A DNA stretch of 64,000 bases from positions 1-64,000 of the forward strand of contig NC_026486.1 in assembly GCF_000328475.2 (NCBI RefSeq), read 5' to 3'. This DNA comes from Mycosarcoma maydis (Eukaryota; Basidiomycota; Ustilaginomycetes; Ustilaginales). This document shows positions 1-9,322 of this stretch, piece after piece. Position 1 is the stretch's first letter. The number at the start of each line of letters is the position of its first letter. The notes beneath the pieces were generated by a model. It saw only the letters and a program-made list of their open reading frames with translations, was not told the origin of the DNA and searched no databases. A program made the position numbers and the translations under genes.

Positions 1-329
1 CAGGAGTGCGACGAGAGATGAGACGAGAAATGAGAATGCGCATCTCAGCCAACGCAACTCACAGTCGTCGTAGCGGATCTCGGCGAAGCGTGGCCTGGCC
101 TGGCCTGCCTTTATTATTTATTTTATTTATTCTTTACTTTGTTCAGAACGCGCCTCCAAAATCAACAAGGCAGCAGACCGCTTTGTCAAAGTTTTCACTT
201 TCCTCCCAGCGCCTCCACTAAGTCCGCTGCAAATTCCCAAAATCCGTGACAGGGCAAGTGCCCACCGCGTTCCACTTTCGAGGTAAGTGCCGGGACACAA
301 ATTAGTAGGCTATGCGTTGAAGGGGGATA
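1..329. other. intergenic, no gene seen
   Basis: Short open frames only. There is a T/A-rich patch around 110-140. The boundary with the AT-rich mitochondrial-like block lies at about 320-335. Confidence 0.5.
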
Positions 330-1262
330 AAATTATTTAATATAACTTAGTTTCCATTGCTTTCGATACAGAAGATTTGACTCATTACTAACATATTTTC
401 GAATAGTAGCTCGATCTCCTTTAATATCTTTAGCGAGAGAGTTTAGACTATCATATTTCTTAGTTAGTTCTGGGTATAGAATATTTTCTGCTAGAATAGC
501 TTTACTAGCAGGTTGTATTGTAGCATTATTATGTTCATTACGTACATTAGTTAGAAGATCTAGAAAGAGATCTAGATCCATACTTCCTGTATTCTCCATT
601 TCTGTAATGGGATCATAACTAATTAGGAAACGATTAAGGTATAGTTCCGCCGTAGTAGTATATCGTAGAATTGTAGATCGATGAATACCAACATGATCAG
701 CAATATACTGAACACTATCGCTTACAAATACAAGTTGTGCAGTTTGAGTATCATAGATAAATACTTTAGTTCCCCGTAGTTTACGAAGATAATCACGCCA
801 GTATTGTGACATTGGCTCATGATAACCTGAACTACTAGCTACTGGATCGACATTAAGATCTGGCAGTAGAGTATCCATACAATACTGTTCTAGTTGTACT
901 GCCATATCACTAGTGCTATTTACATCCATAATAAGTAGAGTAAGTGTAATATTTGTAAATCCATACTTATGAAAATATCGAAGTACACGTCGATCTCCTT
1001 TCTTAAGGATACTAGGCATAAAGTAAGAAACAACTCGAGCATATAGAGAAATTGAACTACCAATATAACAAGCACCGTTGTAAAAATATATACACCAACT
1101 GCTTTTTTGGCAATAGCAGCAATACGATCACGATTATGAAAAGGATCTTTGATAACATATTTAGTATAACGATGAGGTGCTTTATTAGGATCTAGTTGAT
1201 TCTTATTTCCATGACTAGCAGTACTATATTGTTTTGTATTAGTATTTATATTAAATCGCCCT
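330..1262 (-). pseudogene. nuclear copy of mitochondrial DNA with broken GIY-YIG homing endonuclease
   Basis: The block is strikingly AT-rich against roughly half-GC flanks and uses AT-ended codons. On the minus strand a frame open from about 1262 reads into the GIY half of a GIY-YIG nuclease (GVYIF, near 1082-1096). The YIG half (CYIGSS...LYARV) and the rest of the protein, including the 228-codon open stretch 1019-333, lie one base out of frame. The shift falls at a T run (A run at 1082-1086 on the plus strand). The C-terminal part has helix-turn-helix-like segments (DHVGIHRSTI; SLAKDIKGDRATIRKYV) resembling the NUMOD-type DNA-binding tails of intron-encoded nucleases. Such nucleases normally sit in mitochondrial group I introns, so I infer a mitochondrial insertion (NUMT). 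It is probably not functional because of the frameshift and lack of a start. Alternative: a nuclear mobile homing-endonuclease fragment. Confidence 0.7.
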
Positions 1263-1886
1263 TCATTGTAACCGCCCTGGCGTCCAGCTGCTCAGCGTCA
1301 AGGTGGATGCGGATGTGCAAGTCATCGTTGGTGAGGAGGTGCGAGTCGTCGTTGGGGTGGAGGTGGATGCGGATGTGCAAGTGCAAGTCAAGGAGGGCGG
1401 GTCCAGTGGTGCGGTTGGTAGAGCACTTGCATCGACTTCGAAGTAATCAATCATGCCCTTGGCGGTAAAATAAGTCTGAAGCTGGCAGGCCCGCCAGAGC
1501 GGAGTGGTGTCAGAGTGCTGCTTGCCCTTCTTGCCATGAACTGCGAGGTGATCGCGCATCAATTTGATGCGACGAGTCTTGTAAGTGCATTCGCCGGGAG
1601 CACAGTGGCAGATGAAGCCGTCGTATAGGGCGAGGCCGGCAATAGGTTGGCATGGGTGCGGTTGGCGGCTGGTGTCCTTGGCCTGCGCTCGCAACTGATC
1701 GGAAGAGCGCAGCGAGTAGGTGGCGAGATGCTCGACAGTGAGCTGAAGATAGCTTCCTTTGAGCTCGTGTGGCTTCGCGCGCAGATGCTTCATCCAACTT
1801 TGCTCGCGAGGAACGAGGCACGTTGCACAGCGCCGGCACACGACCACACCGTGCTCCGCATTGTAGATAAAGTCGTCGAGCGCCAT
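1263..1886 (-). pseudogene. truncated DUF3505/OrsD-like C2H2 protein (relic of the 5960-8836 family)
   Basis: From the ATG at 1886 the product begins MALDDFIYNAEHG and matches the N-terminus of the 958-residue protein at 5960-8836 for about 150 residues. Shared motifs are CRRC/CRIC, REQSW/KEQSW, HLRAKPH/HLRSKPH, then DGF/DGY, a second Cys-Cys-His-His group, W-C-LQTYF and IDYFEV. After IDYFEV the frame runs into a Thr/Ser/Pro-rich tail made by a tandem repeat and stops at 1263, at the junction with the mitochondrial-like block. The remaining ~790 residues of the family are missing, so this is a 5' fragment probably cut by the insertion or rearrangement. The upstream ORF extension to 2021 is less likely coding because the paralogue also starts at the equivalent Met. 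Confidence 0.6.
1302..1395. repeat. 60-bp-period imperfect tandem repeat
   Basis: GGTGGATGCGGATGTGCAAG occurs at 1302 and again at 1362, with a related GTCATCGTTGG / GTCGTCGTTGG segment between and a shorter GTGCAAGTCAAGG echo at the end. It encodes the Thr/Ser-rich tail of the truncated C2H2 relic. Confidence 0.7.
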
Positions 1887-2297
1887 TGCTGTTGCTTGTG
1901 GAATGCAGGTGTAGATAGAAATGTACGATCCGAGATGCCACAAGAGCACGAGAGTAAGCAACGAACAGACGCTGACGCTGGTGGAAAAATGGTAGTGGTG
2001 GCGAGAAGCACAGAAAAACACTACGCTGAGTCGAAGCGATCAGCTCGCGACAGACACCCTGGCCGTGCTTCGCAAAAAGATAACACCCTGCATACAGCGC
2101 AGACAGACCACTCGTCATTCACCAGTCTCGCACCAGCGTCGACGTGGACGTGCAATATTTTCAGCCACTGTTACAATGCATTTCCGCCCAAGTCACTCTG
2201 TCTATCAAGTGGCATTTCTATTTTACACACCCAAAAAACGCGTCTCAACCTCCACTATCATTCAATTCCTTCTGCGAAAAGGCAGGCCTACATATTA
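1887..2297. other. upstream region of the relic, no gene seen
   Basis: Overlapping open frames on both strands without a recognisable family. Probably the old 5' region of the truncated gene. Confidence 0.4.
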
Positions 2298-2600
2298 TTA
2301 GTTTTGCAAAAGGTAGAAGCGCAGTAGGCTGTCAAGTGCCGCAACGGGTGTGTGCTGTACAGACACGCCGAAGCGCACCTTGGTCGACGTGGCGTCCGAG
2401 GACATGAGTTGCTCGACAAGGTCATGGAATGTGTAGGCGAGCAAGTAGACGCCGTGAGCAGTAGAGGCACGGACGGCCAAGTTTGTGTTAATGTGGTCGT
2501 ACCCGCCATCTTCCGTACTGTGCGATTCGCTGCGGTGCTGAGCAAGTCTATCGACGAGCAGTTTCAGGCTCGATAAGCAGGCATTTGTAGACGCGGTCAT
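2298..2600 (-). CDS. hypothetical protein, 100 aa
   Basis: An ATG-initiated frame of 100 codons with plausible amino-acid composition (LKLLVDRLAQH..., ...GVYLLAYTFHDLVEQL...) and a stop at 2298. It has no signal peptide, membrane segment or recognised motif. The composition resembles a piece of a soluble helical protein. It may be a fragment of a larger decayed gene, since the whole 1-6 kb region is rearranged. I do not recognise it, and it could be chance. Confidence 0.25.
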   Translation of the reverse strand: MTASTNACLSSLKLLVDRLAQHRSESHSTEDGGYDHINTNLAVRASTAHGVYLLAYTFHDLVEQLMSSDATSTKVRFGVSVQHTPVAALDSLLRFYLLQN

Positions 2601-3494
2601 TCGTTTGGTTTTTACCTAATCGCAGCGAGTTTTTAAACCTCGATTTGTATACGTGATTATCTCAATTTTTTCTGGGTTGCCAGTTTGTTGATCAAAATGC
2701 TAGGCCTCCGCGGAAGTGACAGCTGTGGAAGGGCAGGTCAACTCAGGGGCAGCGTTAGCTTGCTTTGATACCAGATGTAAACAAAAGATGGCTAGGGGAT
2801 CAGACTCGAATTCTGAAAAACCCGTGGCGGCCCGCGAGGTTGACAACGCCGAGCTGTTCTCTGATGTTTTTCGGTCGTATCGGCGTTGACGATGAAAGTC
2901 ACGAGTGGAGCACTGAGCAGCGCATGTGTCCGCTGTCCGGCGGTTTGCATCTGTCCAGTTGTGACTCGTGACTGGGCGTTTGCGCATATTCTTGACTCGA
3001 TCACGATTTTTGAAATATAAGTTAATTCACGATTGACTCTGCTCGGCCCGGCTTGACATGTGTCGCCAAGACCTCGGAATTTGTTCGGAACAAGTCACGA
3101 GTGAGCGCTCTAAGCGTTTTCAACGCGCTTAGCTAAGCGAGCTGGCAAAACCAGCCGCCTCGAGGCCGAACCCCACACAGGAGGAGCCGCCGGAAGCTGG
3201 GCTCGCTTACTGTATGTCTCGACGCGACCTCAGATGGCTGGGCATCTTGACCAGCCAAACACAGGCGATGGCTTTGCCGATAGTGTCACAACACACGCTA
3301 CAGCCAAGTGGAGTTTGACTTGATAGGGATGAATGAAGATTCAAGTAATAGAGCCTGACAGTATCTAGCGTGAGTGGTGAACAAAGCAGGGGCAAACAGG
3401 ATACAAACAGCAACACCGTGTCGCTGGTGGCTAAAAAGGTTGCGGTCAGGCGGTGAGAGATCGTAAGCTGATTCTGAATTTGGAAGTGTCGAGC
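2601..3494. other. intergenic, no gene seen
   Basis: No convincing coding frame. It contains single copies of the dispersed motif (AAGTCACGAGTG at about 3092; GTGACTCGTGACTGG at about 2960). Confidence 0.45.
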
Positions 3495-4106
3495 TCATTC
3501 GCAGATATTGTTGCATTTTTTGGAAGCGCACTGGACATTGTCGACACAGTGCTTGCCATGTGCAAGGTTTACAGCAAGGCATCGATGATTGGCGCCTTTG
3601 GGCTTGATGAAGCAAAAGCCAGAGTCGCAGTTGTCGTTTGTCGAACACGATTCTCCAGTCTCCTTGGTGACGCACTTCTTGAATCCGAGGATGTCCTCGC
3701 AGATCTGGCTTTTGCACTCGGCGTTTCGATCGCACGTGGCGCCTTTCCTGAGCGAGCCATTCGGGATGGTGTTGGTTTCGCACTTTTTGGCGCGAAAGCG
3801 GCTGGTCCTTTTGCAGTAGCCTGAGACGCAGTGGTTGTCGTGGTCGCACTCGTGGCCGTTGGTGAGCTTGGCCTCGCATACGTTTGATCTGAACCAGCCA
3901 GGGTTCTTGCAGAAGTCCGAGTCGCACTGCGAGTCTTCCTTGCACTTCTTGCCGTTTGACAAGCCACGCCTTTCAAGCATATGCAGGCTCGCAAACTGGG
4001 CCATCGGATCAACCTCGCGAGCTCGCACAGCGGCACTGTCGCTTGGAAGTGCTGAGACGCTGACAGCAGCGGCAAGAGCCATGATGCTAAGGATGGTGAA
4101 CTTCAT
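3495..4106 (-). CDS. secreted cysteine-rich protein with five four-Cys modules (candidate effector)
   Basis: 203 residues from the ATG at 4106; the longer frame begins without a usable ATG context, whereas MKFTILSIMALAAAVSVSA is a clear signal peptide, probably cut after Ala19. The mature part has five modules of the form C-x5-C-x4-C-x(3-10)-C, giving 20 cysteines: CKEDSQC-DSDF-C, CDHDNHC-VSGY-C, CDRNAEC-KSQI-C, CSTNDNC-DSGF-C and CVDNVQC-ASKK-C. The last module is shortened at the C-terminus (CNNIC). The spacing recalls Dickkopf-type cysteine-rich modules; all cysteines are expected to be disulphide-bonded. There is no intron. In smuts, small secreted cysteine-rich proteins often act at the plant interface, but nothing here proves that role. 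A spacer containing ERRG could be a propeptide cleavage site. Confidence 0.8.
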   Translation of the reverse strand: MKFTILSIMALAAAVSVSALPSDSAAVRAREVDPMAQFASLHMLERRGLSNGKKCKEDSQCDSDFCKNPGWFRSNVCEAKLTNGHECDHDNHCVSGYCKRTSRFRAKKCETNTIPNGSLRKGATCDRNAECKSQICEDILGFKKCVTKETGESCSTNDNCDSGFCFIKPKGANHRCLAVNLAHGKHCVDNVQCASKKCNNICE

Positions 4107-4200
4107 TGTAAGTCGTGAGATAGTATGGTAACGAGGCAAGGAGACGTAATGCAGGGTGGTTTGGCTTGCTGGGGCTATGGATGGCTCCATTGCTTACCCC

Positions 4201-4207
4201 TTTTATG
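4201..4207 (-). promoter_or_regulatory. putative TATA element of the cysteine-rich secreted gene
   Basis: Reads CATAAAA on the minus strand, about 95 bases upstream of the ATG at 4106. Confidence 0.35.
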
Positions 4208-5186
4208 GTTTCAGGCAAGACAACAAGCAGGTTCGACTCGATCAACACACACCCACTTGAACCTCTCAGCGTGCGCTATGGCGTTGCGTTTCTGGACCAA
4301 GGCCTTGCCTTTCTCGCTCCTATAGCAGCATTGTTTCGAGGCTGGCACGGCCATAATATGTGCGAGTTTATCCTTGACGCGCTTCGATCCCGCGACGCGC
4401 GCATGGTGGCGTACTCGAGCGTTCTGCATGTGTCCTTTGCAGCTTGCATAATTTGCGAGTCAAGAGTCACAGTGGTACCTGCATTCCGTGTTCATGTTCG
4501 TGTTCGAATTTACCCTCGACAAAGTTACTCCAGACTGGCACAAGGCACGTGTCGTGATGCACTTTTGGTAATTGATCGCGCTTCGGTAGATCGCGCCTCC
4601 ATATTCACGATTAGCGAGCCCACTGAGCGAGCCATGCAAAAATGGTGAATCGTGAATGGTGCAGTGGTGAGCGATTCTTTTTCTCAGAATTTCCTGCCAC
4701 TCGAAGAATCCACCCCCGTGAAGCCTCCCGGCATGCCTCTACTTGTTACATCTCTTGGGGCTGCCTTAGCCGTCCACTTGATTCATGTTTCTCCGCCTTC
4801 TCACCTCACCCTGCTTTTCTGTTGGCCTTGCCTCGGAGCGCGCAGGGTGCCAGCACTGTTGCTTTGCAGTTCAGGGATAAAAGCTAGTGGGAAAATGACA
4901 ACAGCACAGACTTGGTCAAGCTCCACATTTCTTCCGACTGTGTCTCGACTTTGACGCGGGAAGCTCCGCAACTCCGCCACGGGCTGCCGTGCATCTCAGT
5001 TTGTGTTGCACCACTTGTGACTCGTGACTGCAAATTAAGAGGATCGACATGTGGTCACGAGTGGTTCTGGATTCGTTGATCCGCTAAACGGCGGTGCATG
5101 AATCACGGAACGTGGAGCGACTCGTGACTGACGACTGGGTTTGAATTTTCAACTCACGCTGGGTGCCTGCAGACATCTACGTAACA
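4208..5186. other. intergenic, no gene seen
   Basis: No supported gene. It carries TGTGACTCGTGACTG-type motifs near 5018-5032 and 5120-5133. Confidence 0.4.
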
Positions 5187-5637
5187 TTAGCTCGCAAAAG
5201 AGCGATTTGGTTTGCCTGGGCTTAGGAAAATGCCGTAAATCCGTCGTTGGACAAAAACTTGGAGGAATTCGATCCGATCTTCACGCTTGACTTGACTGAG
5301 CTCGTTGCGTCGATCCAGGCTGTAAGGAACCGGGAAACACGCATGCATATCTGTGTTGCTGCTACGTTGGCTGAGACACCGACCGAGTTCGCCGAACCAG
5401 TCTGAGAACAACGTGAAGCTTGTGCCCTGACTGGCGATCTTGAGCCTCAATCAAGAACTCACGTGCTGCAGAGCCTGGGACGAGATACTCACCCTGAGCG
5501 TTGAAGTCGGCATCGCGCTTTCCATAGCAGACGTTGAAGTCAGGCGCATCACGTCGCAGCTCGAGGACCGGGTGTACTATGCCGGTACCGCTAGATTCAA
5601 CGATGGCCGTGCCTCGACATACAGGTTCGGGCCCACC
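5187..5637 (-). CDS. small smut-type protein, two exons seen, 5' end unresolved (possibly decayed)
   Basis: Two blocks on the minus strand join well across a 91-base intron (5402-5492; donor GTGAGT, acceptor TTCTCAG). The exon at 5493-5637 (..VCYGKRDADFNAQ) continues in phase into the exon 5187-5401 (DWFGELGRCLSQ.., ending PGKPNRSFAS). The joined part gives about 119 residues with four cysteines and a style that recalls small secreted smut proteins (Mig1-like); this family link is a guess. No in-frame ATG is present. Immediately upstream is TAG, usable as a splice acceptor, or a true stop. A hydrophobic, leader-like frame beginning at 5713 (IHVFAFSILADLG) lies one base out of frame, so a single indel near the G run at 5631-5638 could have broken the gene. 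Either a further 5' exon was missed or this is a recent pseudogene. Confidence 0.4.
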
Positions 5638-5959
5638 CTAAGTCCGCCAAAATGGAGAAAGCGAAGACATGAATGGCATCAATACAGCCGTCCAGATGAC
5701 ATTGCATGTACATGGTTGATTGTCGAAAGGCCAGGCCTCTGACCGCTGTTGAGATGCGGTTAAGGTCGCCAGGTCATCTCATGTACACAGTATGCACATA
5801 CAACATGTATCGTCGTGCAAACTTCACGACAACCGTGAATGTGAATTTCTGTGAAGTTACTGTACCACTGCTTACAACTGCGATTGGCCTGCGTGCTGGT
5901 CAAAGACACACGTTTTGGCTCGTTCTATTCGGAACTTGTTTGGCAAGCCTTAGGAGCCT

Positions 5960-8836
5960 TTACTCCTCGTCGTCAATTGAGATCACAAGTGGCCGCTTGC
6001 CTTGCAGCACTGCATCGAGGCTAAAGAGAGAGTGCCAGCATAGTGACGCCTGATAACCACGGTGAAGTAAGCTTGACACAGTCCACGGCGCGCTACTGGA
6101 CGAAGTGTGGTAGGATTTTAGGAAGTAGTTGGTGGGCCTTGCACCATGAGTCGCGTGGTTTCCTCCGCCCTGCTCGTCTTCCAGCCGCTCTCTATCGTTA
6201 TTATCGAAGTTAGCTTGCTGGCTCGCGCTGAATTTCTCTTTTACGATAGAATTCGCCACTTGGCGCCACCATATCGTCTGCACCTTAGGTATACGGGCCC
6301 GGATACATGCCCTCTTCAGGCCTGCATTTAGACTGCCTGAATCCCAGACCTTACCGTCAAGTTTAGACCATAGGTGCGGCGAAAGTAAAGCACCAGGCTG
6401 GCTCTGGCGCAGAAACACCTGACGTAACGGCTGCACAAAGGCGAGATAGGTCAGAAGCAGAGCCCCAATAGCTGACGGTAGAAATCGGATGTGGTCCTTC
6501 TCCACTCCAGACAGGTCGAGTTTCGTGTTGGTTCGCACATGGATAAGCACCTTCTTTTCCCACACAAACACCGATCGCCGAGCCTCCGAATTCATCCACG
6601 TCACGGAGAGTAGTTCTGATTGTTGTAAGGGGAAGCCTGCACCAATGTGAATAGCGATCAACATCCTTTTCAGGAACTCCTGAACTTCCGCCTCGTAGAC
6701 AGCCATCGCTTTCGGGCAGAGCCGAATGCTCGCATCGGTCTCGGAACGTCGCACAAATGCCTGCCGTAGACCAGCTCTCTTTTCAATCTCTCGCAGCAAG
6801 GCGTCCTGCGTTCCGGCCAGCTTCCGGTCGTTCCTCTTGTCAGTTAACCACGAAAATCCGTAGTGGTCTCCATCGAGATCATCATGCAGTTTCGCCGCGT
6901 TAAAGGGAGCAGTCTCGTCCAGCATGCCGAACAGCAGGTCTTCATACAGAATGGCCTTGGCCTGCTGGTATTCTGACAGAACTAGCTCTGACACCTGGTT
7001 TATACGCAGCTTGATCCCCTTGTAGTCCACCGTTTCGCCGTCAATGGACCAGCGAGCATGGTGCTTGATCGAAATGCCGGCCACCGTCTTAAAGATGAAC
7101 ATCCTCCATAAAAGCATGTATCCGAAAGGCGTCTGTGTGGTCTGCTGAAAGTAGCGTTCACACATCTCATCCAGCAGATTCGAGATTCCGTCTTCGTCAT
7201 CTTGCTTGGCGAAGCACACAAAATCAAACAGCACCAACTGCGCAGTCCAGATGAGCGCTGACAGATCGCTGTTGTAATTAGCTGGCTCACGCCATGTGCT
7301 TCGCAGATTCCGGTTCTCTGCATCATCCGTTCGACGTACCAGTGGTTTTGAGCGGCTGCGCATAGCACAGAAGCTCAAGACAGGAGACCGGAACGGCTTG
7401 ACTCCAATCGTCTGGCAGATGAGAGAGACGTAGAAGTTGCGAATGGCTTGCTTTAGCTCGTCGTCACGTTGACCATCAGCCTCCCCGCTGTTCCCACGTT
7501 TGCCTGGCCTCTTTTTGGCACGACCGCTTGATACGCTGTCCATCACCTGATCCTGCCTCCGCAATGCACTGATGATGTCGCCCATGGCTTGCCGCTGTTG
7601 GGAGGTGGTTTCGATAACGTCGCGCGGTAGCACTTGATCTCCACTGTCCCTTGTGAAATGACCATCTTCACGGTAGACCACGCGGTAGTAGTACGCCAAT
7701 AATTGCTTCCAGATACGGAAATAGGTCTGGAGCGTTGCCGCTTTTTTGAACGTCCGGAACTCATTGCCTGCTCGCCATCCACGCACATCGCCACGGAAAT
7801 TGCCGAGTCTCTTGGCATGGTGCGGGGTCATTTTACGGTCGGGCGATCTGTCGCTGCATAACTTGTGGGCGTCCCAGAGTATTTTTTCGGCTGCGGCTAA
7901 GATGCGTCTAAGATCCGTGTCGTCCCCGTCAGCTGAGCCGCCGGCTTCTTCTTCGACTGCAATATGGTGACTGTCACCTTCAATGCTACCGTCATCGATA
8001 TCCACATACACATCATCATCGTCCTCGTTCTCGTTCTCGTCGTCGTCATCATCATCGTCGTCGTTACCGTTACGGTTGCCGTTGCCGTTGTCGTCGTGGT
8101 CGTTCTCAAGCCTAGGAGGCAAAGCATACGACGACGTGATCTCGACATCTCGCAGCCCGTGTAAGTGCGTGGGGAAGCCGGTTTGAACAAGCCAAGGCAG
8201 CTGATCTCCGTTTGATGACGAGTTCATATTGCCTTGCACAACTTCAGCCTTCTTGTTTAGGTCGTGAGAGGCCTGTTCGACGTCAGCCTTGAGGGCTTGG
8301 AATAGCTGATCCTCGTCTGCAGGAAGCGTGGACGTTGACTGCGTAGCTAGACCGTTGATTGACCGAGATAGCGTTACAGGTTGCACCTCGAAATAGTCGA
8401 TCAAGGACCTGCTGGCGAAGTAGGTCTGAAGCTTACACTCCCTCCATAAAGGTGCAGCGCTCGTATGCCGGCTGGCCTTCATGCCATGCGTGGCCACGTG
8501 ACTTCGAATCGTAAGTTCTCTTAGAGTGCTAAAGTTGCACTTGTCCTTCACGCAGACACAGGTGTAGCCATCGTGCGTCTGAAGACCCTGTATAGGCGGG
8601 CATGACGTCACCTTTCTCCATGAACGAGCTGTCCTATCTCGCAGCTCATCAAAGGTGCGGAGGTCATAGCTAGAAAAGTGGTCGATGGTGCGTTGTAGTT
8701 CGTCGCCTTTCATGTGATGCGGCTTACTGCGCAGATGCGTGCTCCAGCTTTGTTCTTTCGGAAGGATGCATGACTGACAAATCCGGCAGACTATAACGCG
8801 GTGGTCGGCATCGTAAGCGAAGTTGTCAAGACCCAT
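5960..8836 (-). CDS. DUF3505/OrsD-like C2H2 protein with recombinase-like C-terminus, 958 aa
   Basis: Start chosen at the ATG at 8836 (MGLDNFAYDAD), which matches the truncated paralogue at 1886; the upstream in-frame extension is low-complexity and probably not translated. The N-terminus (about 10-150) has two C2H2-like groups (C17, C20, H34, H40; then a Cys-Cys...His-His set) followed by W-C-LQTYF, a pattern annotated in fungi as DUF3505/OrsD. About residues 245-290 is an Asp/Glu/Asn-rich acidic run. The large central region is helical and includes WRMFIFKTVAGISIKHHARW. Near the C-terminus, WWRQVAN (R858) and HATHGARPTNY (Y904) resemble the Arg and His...Tyr of tyrosine recombinases. Related regions precede RecQ-type helicases in fungal telomere-linked genes, but no helicase follows here. 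Role unknown; DNA binding or mobility is inferred. Confidence 0.65.
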   Translation of the reverse strand: MGLDNFAYDADHRVIVCRICQSCILPKEQSWSTHLRSKPHHMKGDELQRTIDHFSSYDLRTFDELRDRTARSWRKVTSCPPIQGLQTHDGYTCVCVKDKCNFSTLRELTIRSHVATHGMKASRHTSAAPLWRECKLQTYFASRSLIDYFEVQPVTLSRSINGLATQSTSTLPADEDQLFQALKADVEQASHDLNKKAEVVQGNMNSSSNGDQLPWLVQTGFPTHLHGLRDVEITSSYALPPRLENDHDDNGNGNRNGNDDDDDDDDENENEDDDDVYVDIDDGSIEGDSHHIAVEEEAGGSADGDDTDLRRILAAAEKILWDAHKLCSDRSPDRKMTPHHAKRLGNFRGDVRGWRAGNEFRTFKKAATLQTYFRIWKQLLAYYYRVVYREDGHFTRDSGDQVLPRDVIETTSQQRQAMGDIISALRRQDQVMDSVSSGRAKKRPGKRGNSGEADGQRDDELKQAIRNFYVSLICQTIGVKPFRSPVLSFCAMRSRSKPLVRRTDDAENRNLRSTWREPANYNSDLSALIWTAQLVLFDFVCFAKQDDEDGISNLLDEMCERYFQQTTQTPFGYMLLWRMFIFKTVAGISIKHHARWSIDGETVDYKGIKLRINQVSELVLSEYQQAKAILYEDLLFGMLDETAPFNAAKLHDDLDGDHYGFSWLTDKRNDRKLAGTQDALLREIEKRAGLRQAFVRRSETDASIRLCPKAMAVYEAEVQEFLKRMLIAIHIGAGFPLQQSELLSVTWMNSEARRSVFVWEKKVLIHVRTNTKLDLSGVEKDHIRFLPSAIGALLLTYLAFVQPLRQVFLRQSQPGALLSPHLWSKLDGKVWDSGSLNAGLKRACIRARIPKVQTIWWRQVANSIVKEKFSASQQANFDNNDRERLEDEQGGGNHATHGARPTNYFLKSYHTSSSSAPWTVSSLLHRGYQASLCWHSLFSLDAVLQGKRPLVISIDDEE
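7975..8095. repeat. imperfect trinucleotide (GAC/GAT-type) low-complexity tract inside the 958-aa gene
   Basis: Runs of CATCATC/TCGTCG on the plus strand encode the acidic Asp/Glu/Asn stretch. Confidence 0.7.
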
Positions 8837-9289
8837 GGTCGCAAGCTGAACTATCAGAGAGATGAGTGGTAACAGGATTTCAGATATGATTGGAAGAGAG
8901 CGTAAGAGGGGCGAGCGTCTAGACGAGGATAGGAGGAGGAGCGGGAGGACGACAAGAGTGGCTGGACTGGATGACAAGTCGCTGAAGCTGAGTTGGTTGT
9001 AGTTATGTCGAAGAAAGCAAATCCGGACCTTCCTTACTGACTCACGACTATGGCACGCGTTCGCGCCAGCCAATCGTGAATGATGAATGATGAAAATCAA
9101 TCGCAAATAAAGTACGAACACGAAGCACACTTTTAGACTTGGCTGTGAGTTATACATATATATATACATTCCAGTGAAAGCTTGCAATCGAGCCCCCGAA
9201 TCTCTCAGCCGGACACGCTGAGATCACAAGCACGAACTCGTGGAAGCGTGACGCGTCAACGTAAGTGAGTTGAAGATTACACCAAGTCC

Positions 9290-9322
9290 GATTCGTGATT
9301 CGTGATTCGTGATTCGTGATTG
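9290..9322. repeat. tandem ATTCGTG array
   Basis: Four consecutive GATTCGT copies (7-base period) of the dispersed TCACGA-core family, read on the other strand as AATCACG. Confidence 0.85.

Noticed and set aside
4166..4648. 160-codon plus-strand frame
   Set aside because: No recognisable sequence and overlaps the promoter of the secreted gene.
8837..9187. 117-residue in-frame upstream extension of the C2H2 gene
   Set aside because: Leu/Ser-rich and partly repetitive; the paralogue begins at the equivalent internal Met, so the ATG at 8836 was chosen.
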